A stretch of DNA of 64,000 bases from an uncultured Flavobacteriales bacterium (GCA_913030835.1 CAJWDP010000005.1:1-64000); one strand, 5' to 3'; counted from the first letter of the stretch, positions 1 to 9,065 are shown. Notes: generated by a model not told the origin, from the sequence alone. Translations and numbers: made by a program.

Positions 1-1
1 T

Positions 2-604
2 CACGGAATTCGACAATACAATGGTCCCGTGTATGGAGATGGTAACAGTTACAATCTTCCAACGCAAGACCTGTACGATGCATTTGACCCAACCGATCCA
101 AGAAGGGATTTAACCATTCTGGACATCGATGCTTTTATTGCTGCTCAGGCAAACCCTGCCGACATAACCTACGCCATCGGAGCTGGAGGTCACACCGGAT
201 ACTACAACAACAAGTACATCAAACGCCAAGGGGAAATCGGATTGCCGGACAATGACCTAACCAGTCCTGTGAATTACCGTATGGTTCGATATGCGGATGT
301 CTTACTGATGGCTGCCGAAGCACACTATCAAAATGGCAATACTGGTACCGCAGAAAATTACGTTAACCAAATTAGAACCAGAGTTGGAATGCCGAGCATT
401 ACACTCAATTCCATCAATGATATATATACAGAACGAAGACTAGAGCTCGCTTGTGAAGGACACCGATTTTTTGATCTGGTTCGAACCGGTCAGGCGGCAG
501 CTAATATAGACGGATTCCAGCCTGGCAAGCACGAATTATTCCCAATACCTCAGGTAGAAATTGACCTTGCCGGGGGAAATTGGTCTCAAAATCCAGGATA
601 TTAA
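2..604 (+). CDS. SusD/RagB-family glycan-binding lipoprotein, C-terminal part (5' truncated by window edge)
   Basis: The reading frame is open to the left window edge, so only the C-terminal 200 residues are present and the lipoprotein signal lies outside. What is seen is the typical SusD tail: the helical segment RYADVLLMAAEAHYQNG, the block ERRLELACEGHRFFDLVR, and the end LFPIPQVEIDL...NPGY. SusD proteins sit on the outer surface, bind oligosaccharides and close over a SusC TonB-dependent channel, so a susC gene is expected just upstream, outside the window. The PKD protein and GH16 enzyme that follow with tiny gaps suggest one operon and a beta-1,3-glucan (laminarin) substrate; the substrate is inferred from the neighbours, not from this fragment. 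Confidence 0.93.
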   Translation, partial: HGIRQYNGPVYGDGNSYNLPTQDLYDAFDPTDPRRDLTILDIDAFIAAQANPADITYAIGAGGHTGYYNNKYIKRQGEIGLPDNDLTSPVNYRMVRYADVLLMAAEAHYQNGNTGTAENYVNQIRTRVGMPSITLNSINDIYTERRLELACEGHRFFDLVRTGQAAANIDGFQPGKHELFPIPQVEIDLAGGNWSQNPGY

Positions 605-605
605 A

Positions 606-1496
606 ATGATTACTATGACAAAACATTTCGCATCCATATCCATTGTCACTCTGCTCATTGTGATGACATTGATGAACTCGTGTAGAAAAGAGCGTCCGGA
701 AATGGGTCCCGAACCCACTGCGGCGGACGCTGAATTTACAATAACACCCTCAGCGTCAAATCCAAATATCATCGAGTTTTCTTTGAGCAACTCGGAATTA
801 CTAGCGAGTTGGGATTTTGGAAATGGACTCACAGGAACCGGTTCAACCGTAACAGGTGAATATCCTTATGCGGGAACATATACAGTAAGCGTTCGGATCT
901 TCACAAAAGGGGGAAGCGCAGAGAGTTCAAAAGAAATTGACATCGCCGTGGACGACCCAAGCTTAATCAACGACCCGCTATATCTTATGCTGACAGGCGG
1001 CCCCTCAGGACCGGGTTTCAAATCCTGGTATATAGATTCCACAGCAAACGGTCACCTTGGAGTAGGTCCGGATCCTGTTAGTCCTCTTGGAAATACACCA
1101 GAATGGTGGGCGGCAACCGCTCTCGACAAAGCTGGTGTCGGGTTATACGATGATCGATATGTATTTCGATTGACCGGTTTTGAATTTGACATGGTCAATA
1201 ACGGCCATGTGTATGTGCACAACACACTTGCAGGAGATTTCCCTGGTTCTTATGAAAATTCGTATGACTATACGGCGCCTTATACAGATCAGCTGGGTGA
1301 AACCTGGACCATAACTCAAGGAGCAGACACGACAATTTCGATATCAGGAGATGCTTTCTTGGGGCTTTATTCAGGAGTAACAACCTACAAAATACTGAGT
1401 ATAACCGATGATGAGCTGTACTTACAATACAAACACTCCTGCTCCTGTCCGGACGATGGCAACCTGCATTGGTATTTGCGCTTGCTTTCAGAATAG
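606..1496 (+). CDS. PKD-domain surface lipoprotein of the glucan utilisation locus (SusE-like position)
   Basis: I start at the ATG at 606, one base after the SusD stop codon, rather than at an upstream in-frame codon that would overlap SusD. The 296-residue product begins with a hydrophobic segment ending in a cysteine (TLMNSC), a plausible though imperfect lipobox. Residues about 35-120 form a PKD domain with the hallmark SWDFGNG and GTYTVSVRIF strands. The remaining 170 residues (GFKSWYIDST, EWWAATALDKAG, HWYLRLLSE) contain no family I can name with certainty. Proteins of this type, a PKD domain followed by a sugar-binding beta-sandwich, are known beside SusD and GH16 in laminarin loci of marine Bacteroidota, where they act as surface glycan-binding proteins. 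Binding of beta-glucan is inferred. Confidence 0.82.
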   Translation: MITMTKHFASISIVTLLIVMTLMNSCRKERPEMGPEPTAADAEFTITPSASNPNIIEFSLSNSELLASWDFGNGLTGTGSTVTGEYPYAGTYTVSVRIFTKGGSAESSKEIDIAVDDPSLINDPLYLMLTGGPSGPGFKSWYIDSTANGHLGVGPDPVSPLGNTPEWWAATALDKAGVGLYDDRYVFRLTGFEFDMVNNGHVYVHNTLAGDFPGSYENSYDYTAPYTDQLGETWTITQGADTTISISGDAFLGLYSGVTTYKILSITDDELYLQYKHSCSCPDDGNLHWYLRLLSE

Positions 1497-1533
1497 AATA
1501 CTTTTATACAATAACCGCATCAAAAAAGTAAAC

Positions 1534-2631
1534 ATGAAGTTGTATTCGATTTTAGCCGCCCTATTAGTACTGGCAATCAGCTGTAAAAAACCGGTAGAAG
1601 AGCCCGGGGTTCAGCTGCCAACTAACTTGGAAACTATCGTTACTGCAACTGAAGGCTTGGTTGAAGTGCAAGCCTCAGCGAGCGGAGCCAACTTTTTCAC
1701 GACTACCTTCTATGATGGAAGTAATGCAGTAGAAGTTGAATCAAATGACGGAATTGCCAGCTACACATTTATGGCCAGCGGATCGTATACAATCAGTACG
1801 AAAGCACACGCCACTTATGCAGAGTACATTGAAAAAACGGAGACGGTATCTGTAAGCATTCCTTCTCCCTCATCCGGGATACCTTCTACCGGGTATTCGA
1901 CACCAATGAGCTATCCGGGATATTCACTAGTTTGGAATGATGAATTTGACGGCAGTTCTCTGTCTTCTGCTTGGACTTACGACATTGGAACAGGCAGCTG
2001 GGGATGGGGAAATAATGAGCTACAGTACTATCGAACCGAAAATGCAGTTGTAGACAGTGGAGTCTTAACGATAACAGCAAAGGCTGAGAGCTTCGATGGT
2101 CAAAGCTACACCTCATCACGAATCAAAACGCAAGGACTGACGTCCTTTCAATACGGAAGAATTGATATTAGAGCAGTGCTACCCTATGGACAAGGAATTT
2201 GGCCTGCCCTATGGATGCTGGGTGACAATATTAGCACCGTCGGTTGGCCGCAATGTGGTGAGATCGATATCATGGAGCTGGTTGGAGGTACATCGGCATC
2301 TGGAGCCGGAGACAATCGGGTTCATGGAACATTGCACTGGGACGAAGGTGGCCATGCTAACTTCGGGGGTTCCAACGCCCTATCAACTGGCATATTTGCC
2401 GATGAATGGCATGTATTCTCAATCATCTGGGACTCCAATCAAATCCGCTTTTTGAGGGATGACGTACAATACCATGTAATGAACATTTCTGGAGCAGAAA
2501 AAACAGAATTTCACCAGAATTTCTTTTTCATTTTCAACATCGCTGTAGGTGGAAATTGGCCAGGGAGCCCTGATGCATCCACGGTCTTCCCACAGAGGAT
2601 GTATGTGGATTACGTTCGCGTATTTCAGTAG
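1534..2631 (+). CDS. GH16 endo-beta-1,3(4)-glucanase (laminarinase-like) lipoprotein
   Basis: The ATG at 1534 gives a clean lipoprotein signal (LLVLAISC, cysteine 17), so the longer upstream open frame overlapping the PKD gene is rejected. The 365-residue product has an N-terminal PKD/Ig-like region (about 20-110), a short Ser/Pro linker, and a GH16 catalytic domain from about 125 to the end (YSLVWNDEFDG...MYVDYVRVFQ). The catalytic signature EIDIME is intact, with nucleophile Glu243 and acid/base Glu248. The pattern WPALWMLG and the ending resemble bacterial laminarinases, which cut beta-1,3-glucan chains outside the cell. The 37-nt gap to the PKD gene suggests co-transcription. Exact linkage specificity cannot be read from the sequence. 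Confidence 0.93.
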   Translation: MKLYSILAALLVLAISCKKPVEEPGVQLPTNLETIVTATEGLVEVQASASGANFFTTTFYDGSNAVEVESNDGIASYTFMASGSYTISTKAHATYAEYIEKTETVSVSIPSPSSGIPSTGYSTPMSYPGYSLVWNDEFDGSSLSSAWTYDIGTGSWGWGNNELQYYRTENAVVDSGVLTITAKAESFDGQSYTSSRIKTQGLTSFQYGRIDIRAVLPYGQGIWPALWMLGDNISTVGWPQCGEIDIMELVGGTSASGAGDNRVHGTLHWDEGGHANFGGSNALSTGIFADEWHVFSIIWDSNQIRFLRDDVQYHVMNISGAEKTEFHQNFFFIFNIAVGGNWPGSPDASTVFPQRMYVDYVRVFQ

Positions 2632-2675
2632 TTACAGCAACGGGAACATCCTCTCTATTCGTATCGATAAAACAT

Positions 2676-2683
2676 TACATTTG
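2676..2683 (+). promoter_or_regulatory. Bacteroidota -7 box within a 14-bp palindrome, upstream of the Nudix regulator
   Basis: TACATTTG matches the Bacteroidota sigma-factor -7 consensus TAnnTTTG exactly and lies 27 nt before the ATG at 2711. It is embedded in the perfect inverted repeat ATTACA-TT-TGTAAT (2674-2687), which could be an autoregulatory operator. No convincing -33 TTG is seen. Promoter activity is inferred. Confidence 0.45.
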
Positions 2684-2710
2684 TAATTGAACCAATGCGA
2701 AATAAAGTAA

Positions 2711-3394
2711 ATGCCCCTAGATAATTTTAATTATTCCGTTTCCATCGACTGTGTCATTTTCGGCTATGACACTACTGATCTGAAAGTTCTGTTGATCAAA
2801 AGAGGAGAGGCACCTTATCTCAATTATTGGGCTCTTCCGGGAGATCTAATTAAAGAAAAGGAAAATATTGATGATGCCGTTTCCCGTGTCTTAAAAGATC
2901 TAACCGGACTATCCAACGTGTATATGGATCAGGTGAAAACATTTGGAGATGTTGGCAGACACCCATTGGGAAGGGTATTCACTGTAGCTTATTTCAGCTT
3001 ATTGAAAATTGAGGATTACCAGCTGAACCCATCTTCATTCGCAACGGAAGCAAAATGGCACTCTGTGAAGCGCATCGGTGAGCTGGCTTTTGACCACAAC
3101 AAAATATTTGCTACGTGCAAGCAAGAGCTAGTTAATTCGGTCAAGGTAAAACCGATTGGATTTGAGCTCTTACCGGAAGCGTTCACGCTTACAGAGCTTC
3201 AAAATTTGTACGAAACCATCTTGCAAACCACCTTTGATACTCGTAACTTTAGGAAAAAAATCCATTCTGTAGGATTACTCACGGAAACAGGAGAACTGCA
3301 AAAAAGTGTTTCCCATCGGCCTGCCAAGTTGTACCGATTTGACAAAGCGAATTACAAAAAGTTGATAAAGAGCGGCTATAATTTTGAAATTTGA
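2711..3394 (+). CDS. NrtR-like transcriptional regulator (degenerate Nudix domain plus C-terminal winged helix)
   Basis: The 227-residue protein has a Nudix fold at about 8-140 (DCVIFGYDTTDLKVLLIKR, YWALPGDLI) and a C-terminal winged-helix-like region (EAFTLTELQNLYETI...FRKKI...RPAKLYRFD), the architecture of NrtR-family repressors. The Nudix box is eroded: the second Gly is Asp45, Arg59 and Gly66 are kept, but the metal-binding Glu residues of REUXEE are Val60, Asp63 and Leu64, so hydrolase activity is unlikely. Family members in Bacteroidota control sugar catabolism genes in response to sugars or phosphosugars. It sits between the glucan locus and the Entner-Doudoroff operon and is the only transcription factor in this region, which makes it the best candidate reader of the 21-bp palindromes at 3538 and 9109. 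Confidence 0.88.
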   Translation: MPLDNFNYSVSIDCVIFGYDTTDLKVLLIKRGEAPYLNYWALPGDLIKEKENIDDAVSRVLKDLTGLSNVYMDQVKTFGDVGRHPLGRVFTVAYFSLLKIEDYQLNPSSFATEAKWHSVKRIGELAFDHNKIFATCKQELVNSVKVKPIGFELLPEAFTLTELQNLYETILQTTFDTRNFRKKIHSVGLLTETGELQKSVSHRPAKLYRFDKANYKKLIKSGYNFEI

Positions 3395-3537
3395 CCATAG
3401 CTGCACGCTTCCAAGGTAATTGAAGCTCATTTTCCAATTCAAGCAATTTCATTCCACCATTTTTCGGTTGACAATCGTCTGATTTCGATTTAATTTTTGT
3501 TTCGACTTGGTTTTTCGACAAAAATTGCTGAAATTAG

Positions 3538-3558
3538 TTATTGTATTATAAACAATAA
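3538..3558 (+). promoter_or_regulatory. 21-bp palindromic operator candidate, copy 1 (before the secreted T9SS protein)
   Basis: TTATTGTAT-TAT-AAACAATAA is an imperfect palindrome with 9-bp arms (one mismatch) and a 3-bp centre. It ends 27 nt before the ATG at 3586. It matches copy 2 before zwf at 18 of 21 positions with identical spacing, and both are followed by G on the plus strand. A 21-bp dyad is the site size reported for NrtR-type repressors. A weak -7-like TAATTTAA follows at 3567. Confidence 0.55.
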
Positions 3559-3585
3559 GAATACGCTAATTTAAAATTCTGACAT

Positions 3586-4503
3586 ATGAAAAACTTTTAC
3601 GTTAAGCTTTTTACCATCACTACAGCCTTCTGCCTTTTGATCAATCTGGCCTACACCCAGAATGATGTTGAAGCAAGTGCAACAGACAACTGGACTGGAT
3701 ACATCAATGTGTTCGACATGGGTGGAGGTTATCAATTTGGTAGCTCTTGGGGCGTCGCTGATCTCAAAACCACATTTGATTCAGCAGCAAACACAATCAC
3801 ACTCCAGCCCAACTTCAATACCTATCAAGATGCATTGGGGGGAGCCGCAAGTGACATCGATTACTGGACAAATTCACCCGATGGAGGTGTAACTCCGGGT
3901 CCAACAGGAAATAAATTAATGGATGCAAGTACGTATGCAGAACCTGGTGCAACTTTCAATGGAGTTGACCTTACCTTCAGAGGTTCGGTTTCTTCCCACA
4001 CCTTAGATACTTCACTTTATACTGCAGTGTATTTTATAAAAGCATTAGATCCTGGAGCAGGTTACTCCGATGCACTTGGTGGGTCGGGTGTTATGACTTT
4101 ACCCATGAGCGGAAATTTTTCAGTTACTATTCCGGGAAGCAGTTTACCAACGGGCTTAATTGTCCAGTACGGGTTTAATGTTTACGGTGTAAATGCAAAC
4201 CCTGCAGATGAAGCTACTTTGGGAAGTGTTGTAGTAACAGGAAGTGTCGCAACTTCAATGGAAGAGCAGTCTAAAGAGGATATTTTGATGTATCCCAACC
4301 CCGCAAACGAACAACTACAAGTAAGAACAAATGAATTCATTGATGAGCTTGTGGTTAGAGATTTAAGCGGAAAGCAAATTTTAGCGATGCAGGCAGTTGG
4401 CTCAAGCAAAGTAATTGACACGTCAATTCTGCCAAGTGGCATCTACATTTCTGAATTCAGAATTGGAAATAAAAGAGTATTCAAGAAGTTCGTTATACAG
4501 TAG
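3586..4503 (+). CDS. Secreted T9SS cargo protein, possible glucan-binding domain
   Basis: The 305-residue product has a signal peptide (AFCLLINLAYTQ) and a C-terminal type A sorting domain of T9SS at about 228-305 (LMYPNPANEQLQV, DLSGKQIL, LPSGIYI, KKFVIQ). The mature middle part of about 200 residues (TDNWTGYINVFDMGGGYQFG, WGVADLKTTFD, TITLQPNFNTY) is a single predicted beta-rich domain. From memory, similar W-x-GYMNVF-type domains occur attached to secreted polysaccharide-degrading proteins of Bacteroidota, but I cannot name a Pfam family. No catalytic signature is visible. Its palindrome is shared with zwf, so its expression is probably tied to glucose catabolism. A role as a glucan-binding protein is an inference from context. 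Confidence 0.8.
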   Translation: MKNFYVKLFTITTAFCLLINLAYTQNDVEASATDNWTGYINVFDMGGGYQFGSSWGVADLKTTFDSAANTITLQPNFNTYQDALGGAASDIDYWTNSPDGGVTPGPTGNKLMDASTYAEPGATFNGVDLTFRGSVSSHTLDTSLYTAVYFIKALDPGAGYSDALGGSGVMTLPMSGNFSVTIPGSSLPTGLIVQYGFNVYGVNANPADEATLGSVVVTGSVATSMEEQSKEDILMYPNPANEQLQVRTNEFIDELVVRDLSGKQILAMQAVGSSKVIDTSILPSGIYISEFRIGNKRVFKKFVIQ

Positions 4504-4527
4504 AACAGAGATGGATTAAGTGAGAAG

Positions 4528-4565
4528 AAAAAAGGGGAGCATTGCCGCTCCCCTTTTTATTTTTA
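4528..4565. terminator. Bidirectional rho-independent terminator
   Basis: A perfect stem AAAAAGGGGAGC / GCTCCCCTTTTT with a 6-nt loop (ATTGCC), flanked by A-tract and T-tract, lies between the convergent secreted-protein gene and eda. It can serve both strands. A very similar hairpin occurs at 15844. Confidence 0.9.
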
Positions 4566-4596
4566 GTCACATTACAATTTTCTTTTGATTTGCAAA

Positions 4597-5169
4597 TCAC
4601 TTACACAACCAAGACCCACCTACAGATACTACATTATCCAACTTGAGGTATTCTCTATAATTTGCCTCATTGATTCCACCGGTAGGACAGAATTTAACCG
4701 CATTAAATAAAGCGCCATACATCTTCAAAGCTTCTATTCCTCCAAATAGGTTTGCCGGAAAGAACTTTAAATGATCGCATTTCTGCTCCAAAGCCTGAAT
4801 AATTTCAGAAGGAGTGGCAACACCCGGTAAAAAAGGTATACCTGATTTCTCTAGAGAATTAATTAGATTAACTGTCGATCCTGGACTTACGATAAAATCC
4901 ACGCCATATTTGACGCACTGACCCACTTCATTTTCAGAACAAACAGTCCCTACTCCAACCGACAATTCATCTGAAAAATTATCTTTTAAATGACGAATTG
5001 CATCCCATGCAAATGGAGTCCTTAAGGTAATCTCTACACATTGTATACCTCGTCCCGCGACTGCGTTGCGCACCTGCTCAACTTCGTTCATATCACTGAC
5101 AGTCACAACGGGTATTTGTTGGTGTTTCTTCAGTATATTTTCAATCCCGTTCTGCTTCATATAATTCAC
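4597..5169 (-). CDS. eda: 2-dehydro-3-deoxy-phosphogluconate (KDPG) aldolase
   Basis: This class I aldolase cleaves KDPG to pyruvate and glyceraldehyde 3-phosphate, the last step of the Entner-Doudoroff pathway. The Schiff-base lysine is in HLKFFPANLFGG (Lys135 counted from the GTG), the catalytic Glu in VEITLRTPFA, and the phosphate-binding end FCPTGGIN is present. The 190-residue length is close to the family norm (about 205). The first possible start is a GTG that overlaps the edd stop by 4 nt (GTGA); an ATG three codons later (5160) is an equally good alternative. It is the last gene of the zwf-pgl-edd-eda operon and ends before a strong terminator. Confidence 0.95.
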   Translation of the reverse strand: MNYMKQNGIENILKKHQQIPVVTVSDMNEVEQVRNAVAGRGIQCVEITLRTPFAWDAIRHLKDNFSDELSVGVGTVCSENEVGQCVKYGVDFIVSPGSTVNLINSLEKSGIPFLPGVATPSEIIQALEQKCDHLKFFPANLFGGIEALKMYGALFNAVKFCPTGGINEANYREYLKLDNVVSVGGSWLCK

Positions 5170-6965
5170 AGTATTCCGGCCCCGTCCTCACTCTTACCAA
5201 CTATGTTCCGTAGGTTTTGAAAGAGATCACGTCCGTGACTTTCTTCATTAGCAATCACTTCACGAGAGGGGCGATTTTCTATATTTTCCACGCACTCTAA
5301 TACTCCTTTCTCAGCATCCAACTGAATGACATCACCGTCCTGAATTTTCCCGATTGCTCCACCATCGCAAGCCTCCGGGCTAACATGTATGGCAGCGGGC
5401 ACCTTTCCCGATGCACCTGACATCCGTCCGTCTGTAACAAGCCCTACTCTATATCCTCGTTTCTGCAGCACAGTTAAGGTGGGTGTCAATTTATGAAGCT
5501 CTGGCATGCCCTTCTGCTTCGGACCTTGAAACGGCAATACCGCAATAAAATCTCGATCCAACTCACCGTCTTTAAAGCGCTGAATCAGCTCACCCTGATC
5601 TGCAAACACAATTGCCTCAGCTTCAACTCGTCTATTCTCCTGCTCAACAGCAGATGTTTTCACAACTGCTATACCCAAATTGCCTTTCAACACCTTTAAA
5701 CCACCTTTTGGATCAAACGGTTCATTCACAGGACGAATGATCTTGGTATTCAAGGACTGATCAGGCCCAGATTTGTAGACAACATTTCCGTTGATCAGCT
5801 TCGGTTCCATTGTATATTTTCGGAGGCCTGGCCCTAGAATTGTATTCACGTCATCATGAAGCATTCCATTTTCACGCAATGTATGAATGACGTAAGACAT
5901 CCCTCCTGAGGCATGAAACTGATTTACATCAGCAAGTCCATTGGGATAAATTCGAGTTATAAGCGGAATCTCTTCTGCTAGATCGGAAAAGTCATCCCAG
6001 GTAAGCTTAATCCCTGCCGCTCTGGCTATAGCAACCAAATGCAACGTGTGATTAGTTGACCCTCCTGTAGCCAGCAGTCCTACTACACCATTAACGATGA
6101 CTTTTTCGTCCAAAATAAATCCTACCGACCTATTGATCTCCTTAGTTCTAATGTTCTTGACCAATACTTTAACCGCTTCGCGGTCGAGGGCTTCGCGCAT
6201 CGGAGTTCCCGGATTTACAAAACTGGACCCCGGGAGCTGCAAGCCCATAATTTCCATTAGCATCTGATTGCTATTGGCTGTACCATAAAATGTGCAAGTT
6301 CCGGGTGAATGATAAGAATCAGACTCTCCCTTCAACAGCTCTTCTCGGCCTATTTTGCCTTCTGCAAAATCCTGCCGAATTTTGGCTTTTTCGGAATTTG
6401 AAATTCCGCTCGTCATAGGACCACCGGGCATAAATACAGATGGCAAGTGTCCAAAACTTAAATTACCGATCAACAACCCGGGTACAATTTTATCACATAT
6501 TCCCAGATTGATCACCCCATCAAACATATCATGCGACAATCCAATTGCGGTAGATAAGGCAATGATATCCCTGCTCAGCAAAGACAGGTCCATACCCGGT
6601 TGACCTTGAGTAACACCATCGCACATTGCCGGAGTAGCACCTGCCACCTGAGCAGTTGAACTGAATTCATTGGCATATGTCCTTATTCGTTTCGGGTAAT
6701 CCTCATATGTTTTGTGGGCAGAAAGCATATCATTATAGGCCGTTATGATTCCCAGATTAGGCTCCTCTCCTGCTGAGAGAAATTCCTTATCGGTAGCGCC
6801 ACATGCAGCAAATCCATGAGCCAGATTTCCACAACTTAAATGGGCACGTCTGATGGACTGGTCGAAATTTTTATTACATCTTTCAATATACGCCGACCTT
6901 GTCTCGCTGCTTCTGCTTCGTATGCGGTCTGTAACCTTGGCTATAATTTGTTTTACTTCACTCAC
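5166..6965 (-). CDS. edd: Phosphogluconate dehydratase
   Basis: The 599-residue product dehydrates 6-phosphogluconate to KDPG in the cytoplasm. It is an IlvD/Edd-family iron-sulfur enzyme: cluster cysteines are visible in GICDKIVPG (Cys157) and [14 protein letters not shown] (Cys224), matching the 4Fe-4S positions of Edd, and further signatures are [22 protein letters not shown] and [16 protein letters not shown]. Length agrees with E. coli Edd (603), which separates it from the shorter IlvD. Translation starts at a GTG that lies inside the last codons of pgl (8-nt overlap), indicating coupled translation. Confidence 0.96.
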   Translation of the reverse strand: MSEVKQIIAKVTDRIRSRSSETRSAYIERCNKNFDQSIRRAHLSCGNLAHGFAACGATDKEFLSAGEEPNLGIITAYNDMLSAHKTYEDYPKRIRTYANEFSSTAQVAGATPAMCDGVTQGQPGMDLSLLSRDIIALSTAIGLSHDMFDGVINLGICDKIVPGLLIGNLSFGHLPSVFMPGGPMTSGISNSEKAKIRQDFAEGKIGREELLKGESDSYHSPGTCTFYGTANSNQMLMEIMGLQLPGSSFVNPGTPMREALDREAVKVLVKNIRTKEINRSVGFILDEKVIVNGVVGLLATGGSTNHTLHLVAIARAAGIKLTWDDFSDLAEEIPLITRIYPNGLADVNQFHASGGMSYVIHTLRENGMLHDDVNTILGPGLRKYTMEPKLINGNVVYKSGPDQSLNTKIIRPVNEPFDPKGGLKVLKGNLGIAVVKTSAVEQENRRVEAEAIVFADQGELIQRFKDGELDRDFIAVLPFQGPKQKGMPELHKLTPTLTVLQKRGYRVGLVTDGRMSGASGKVPAAIHVSPEACDGGAIGKIQDGDVIQLDAEKGVLECVENIENRPSREVIANEESHGRDLFQNLRNIVGKSEDGAGIL

Positions 6966-7638
6966 TCCAAAATATTTTTATGTCCGGTCGGGCTTTCAAA
7001 AAGCTATGAATTGGAAGCTGCTCATCACCCATAAGCACATCCAATTTCTTTTTTCCTGTAATCATTAGAAATATTTCCGATGCCTGACAAATCAATCGTT
7101 TACTACACGTAATCCTTTGGAAGGGAAATATTGGTGAGGTTGTGTAATGAAACGGAGTTGAATCCTCCATCAAAGCTTTTTCAGAAGCAGCATCATTCGG
7201 AAAAATAGATGCTGTATGACCGTCTCCACCCATTCCTAAGATCACTAGGTCCAAGCGTTCTTCAAAAATTGAATACGTTGTATCAAGTTGATCCAAATTG
7301 TAGCCAAGATCAACTCGATCCGTAACAAGGCCTAATAATTTTGCACTCCGCGCCTTTCCTCTTAACAATGTTTCAAAGATTAGCTTTTCATTGCTGTATT
7401 CACTCTCTCCCGACACAAATCGATCGTCAACCAATCCAAATGTGATCTGATCCCATGGCAAGGGAATATTTGACAATCTCTTATATAGCGGCACAGGAGT
7501 ACCTCCCCCAGAGAGCAACACTCTTGGACTTTTACTACTGTTTTGAATAGATTGGATTGTTTTTTCAAATGCTGAAACCATTTCATCCAGCAATTCCTCA
7601 GAAGTAGAAAAATCGCGTATGTTGAGTTCTTTTACCAT
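6958..7638 (-). CDS. pgl: 6-phosphogluconolactonase (DevB/SOL type)
   Basis: The 226-residue product hydrolyses 6-phosphogluconolactone. Family marks are LLSGGGTPVPLYKRL near residue 43, the FGLVDDRFV segment with following EYSNEKLIFETLL, and the glycine-rich LVILGMGGDGHTASIFP. This is the glucosamine-6-phosphate-isomerase-like type, not the beta-propeller Pgl. The ATG at 7638 overlaps the zwf stop by 7 nt and its own stop overlaps edd, consistent with a tightly coupled operon. Confidence 0.95.
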   Translation of the reverse strand: MVKELNIRDFSTSEELLDEMVSAFEKTIQSIQNSSKSPRVLLSGGGTPVPLYKRLSNIPLPWDQITFGLVDDRFVSGESEYSNEKLIFETLLRGKARSAKLLGLVTDRVDLGYNLDQLDTTYSIFEERLDLVILGMGGDGHTASIFPNDAASEKALMEDSTPFHYTTSPIFPFQRITCSKRLICQASEIFLMITGKKKLDVLMGDEQLPIHSFLKARPDIKIFWSE

Positions 7639-9065
7639 GATTGTGTTTTATCCATAATTTCTTCTCCCGGACCCCATGTTCCTGACTCGTACAGAACAAG
7701 TTTAGATTCTTTGAGCCAATGTTTCTTTATCGATTCGATCCATTTCCAAGCCGCTTCCAGCTCGTCGTACCGCATAAATAAGGTTTGATTTCCACGAAGT
7801 ATGTCTATGATCAGACGTTCATAAGCATATGGCATCCGTTTCTTGAAAGAATCTACAAAATCCAGTTTTAGCGAGATCGGCTTAAATCGATAACCTCCCG
7901 GTCCGGGTATTTTACTTAGCTGAACCAGCTCGATTCGTTCTTCCGGCTGAAGTCTGATGATTAATTTGTTCCCAAGCGCGACTTGAGAATCCGGGAATAT
8001 ATTGTGTTGAATAGCCTTGAAATTGATGACAATTTCGGAATAACGCTTGGTCATTCTTTTACCTGTCCTTAAATAAAATGGTGTATTCTTCCATCTCCAG
8101 TTGTCTATAAAGGCCTTAATTGCAACAAAAGTTTCTGTTTCAGAATTGTATTTTTCGATGTCTTCCAAATACGAATTCACCTTCTCCTCCTTCATTTTCC
8201 CTCGAGTGTATTGACCTCGCACCAAATGATCCGTTACCGAACCTTTTTTGAACATTCGCAACGATTGTAAAACTTTTAGTTTTTCATTTCGAACAGCGTC
8301 AGGAGTTAGTTTTGATGGTGGTTCCATTGCAATCAAACACAACAGTTGCAATAGATGGTTTTGAACCATATCCAACAAAGCTCCGGTCTTATCGTAATAT
8401 TCTGCTCTGTTTTCCACTCCAAGTTTTTCTGCTACCGTAATTTGAACACAATCAATATTCTCTGAGTTCCAAGCTCGTTCAAAAAGATGATTGGCAAATC
8501 GCAAAACCATAAGGTTTTGCACAGTTTCCTTGCCTAAATAATGATCAATTCTAAAAATCTGATCTTCTGTAAATGCAGTTAAAACAGCATTATTGATGGC
8601 ATCACTTGAAGTCAGGTCGTGACCAAGGGGCTTTTCCAAAACTACTTTACTATCTGCTTGGATCAATCCTTTTTCCTTGAGGGCGATACAAATGTCAGAA
8701 AAAGCTGAAGATGGTACCGACAAATAATATACCCTCTGCCAATCTACATGATTGTCCAATTCTACAGAGAGCTTATCAAATTCATGATGAGTCATTTTCG
8801 TTAAGTTCACCAATTGAACACGCTCCAGAAAAGATGCAATCTTATTTTCATGCTCGACCTCAATCGTCTTTTTGATAAAATCGGATAATTTACTTTTCAG
8901 AACCTTATCTTCTGAAATTGATCTTGAAATACAAAGAATTTTGAAGTCCATATTCAGCTGGCCATCCAACCAACGATAGAACAGGGCAGGGATAATCTTT
9001 CTACAAGACAAATCTCCGTCGCCTCCGAAAATTACTGCGTAAAATGGTTTTATATCCGTATTCAT
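7632..9065 (-). CDS. zwf: Glucose-6-phosphate dehydrogenase
   Basis: The 477-residue enzyme oxidises glucose 6-phosphate with NAD(P). The nucleotide-binding loop FGGDGDLS is at residues 13-20 and the active-site block RIDHYLGKE at 172-180, with the catalytic His in HYLGKE. I choose the ATG at 9065, which places the dinucleotide loop at the usual distance from the N-terminus; the longer open frame to 9122 runs across the promoter palindrome. It is the first gene of zwf-pgl-edd-eda. A -7-like TATATTTA and a 21-bp palindrome lie just upstream, so the whole pathway is probably controlled from this point. Confidence 0.96.
   Translation of the reverse strand: MNTDIKPFYAVIFGGDGDLSCRKIIPALFYRWLDGQLNMDFKILCISRSISEDKVLKSKLSDFIKKTIEVEHENKIASFLERVQLVNLTKMTHHEFDKLSVELDNHVDWQRVYYLSVPSSAFSDICIALKEKGLIQADSKVVLEKPLGHDLTSSDAINNAVLTAFTEDQIFRIDHYLGKETVQNLMVLRFANHLFERAWNSENIDCVQITVAEKLGVENRAEYYDKTGALLDMVQNHLLQLLCLIAMEPPSKLTPDAVRNEKLKVLQSLRMFKKGSVTDHLVRGQYTRGKMKEEKVNSYLEDIEKYNSETETFVAIKAFIDNWRWKNTPFYLRTGKRMTKRYSEIVINFKAIQHNIFPDSQVALGNKLIIRLQPEERIELVQLSKIPGPGGYRFKPISLKLDFVDSFKKRMPYAYERLIIDILRGNQTLFMRYDELEAAWKWIESIKKHWLKESKLVLYESGTWGPGEEIMDKTQSW

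Noticed and set aside
561-605. Upstream extension of the PKD gene into susD
   Set aside because: The ATG at 606 is directly after the susD stop and gives the hydrophobic signal at the right distance.
1504-1514. ATACAATAA before the GH16 gene as a third half-site of the 21-bp operator
   Set aside because: The opposite half-site at the required 9-bp spacing is absent (TAGAAT instead of TTATTG).
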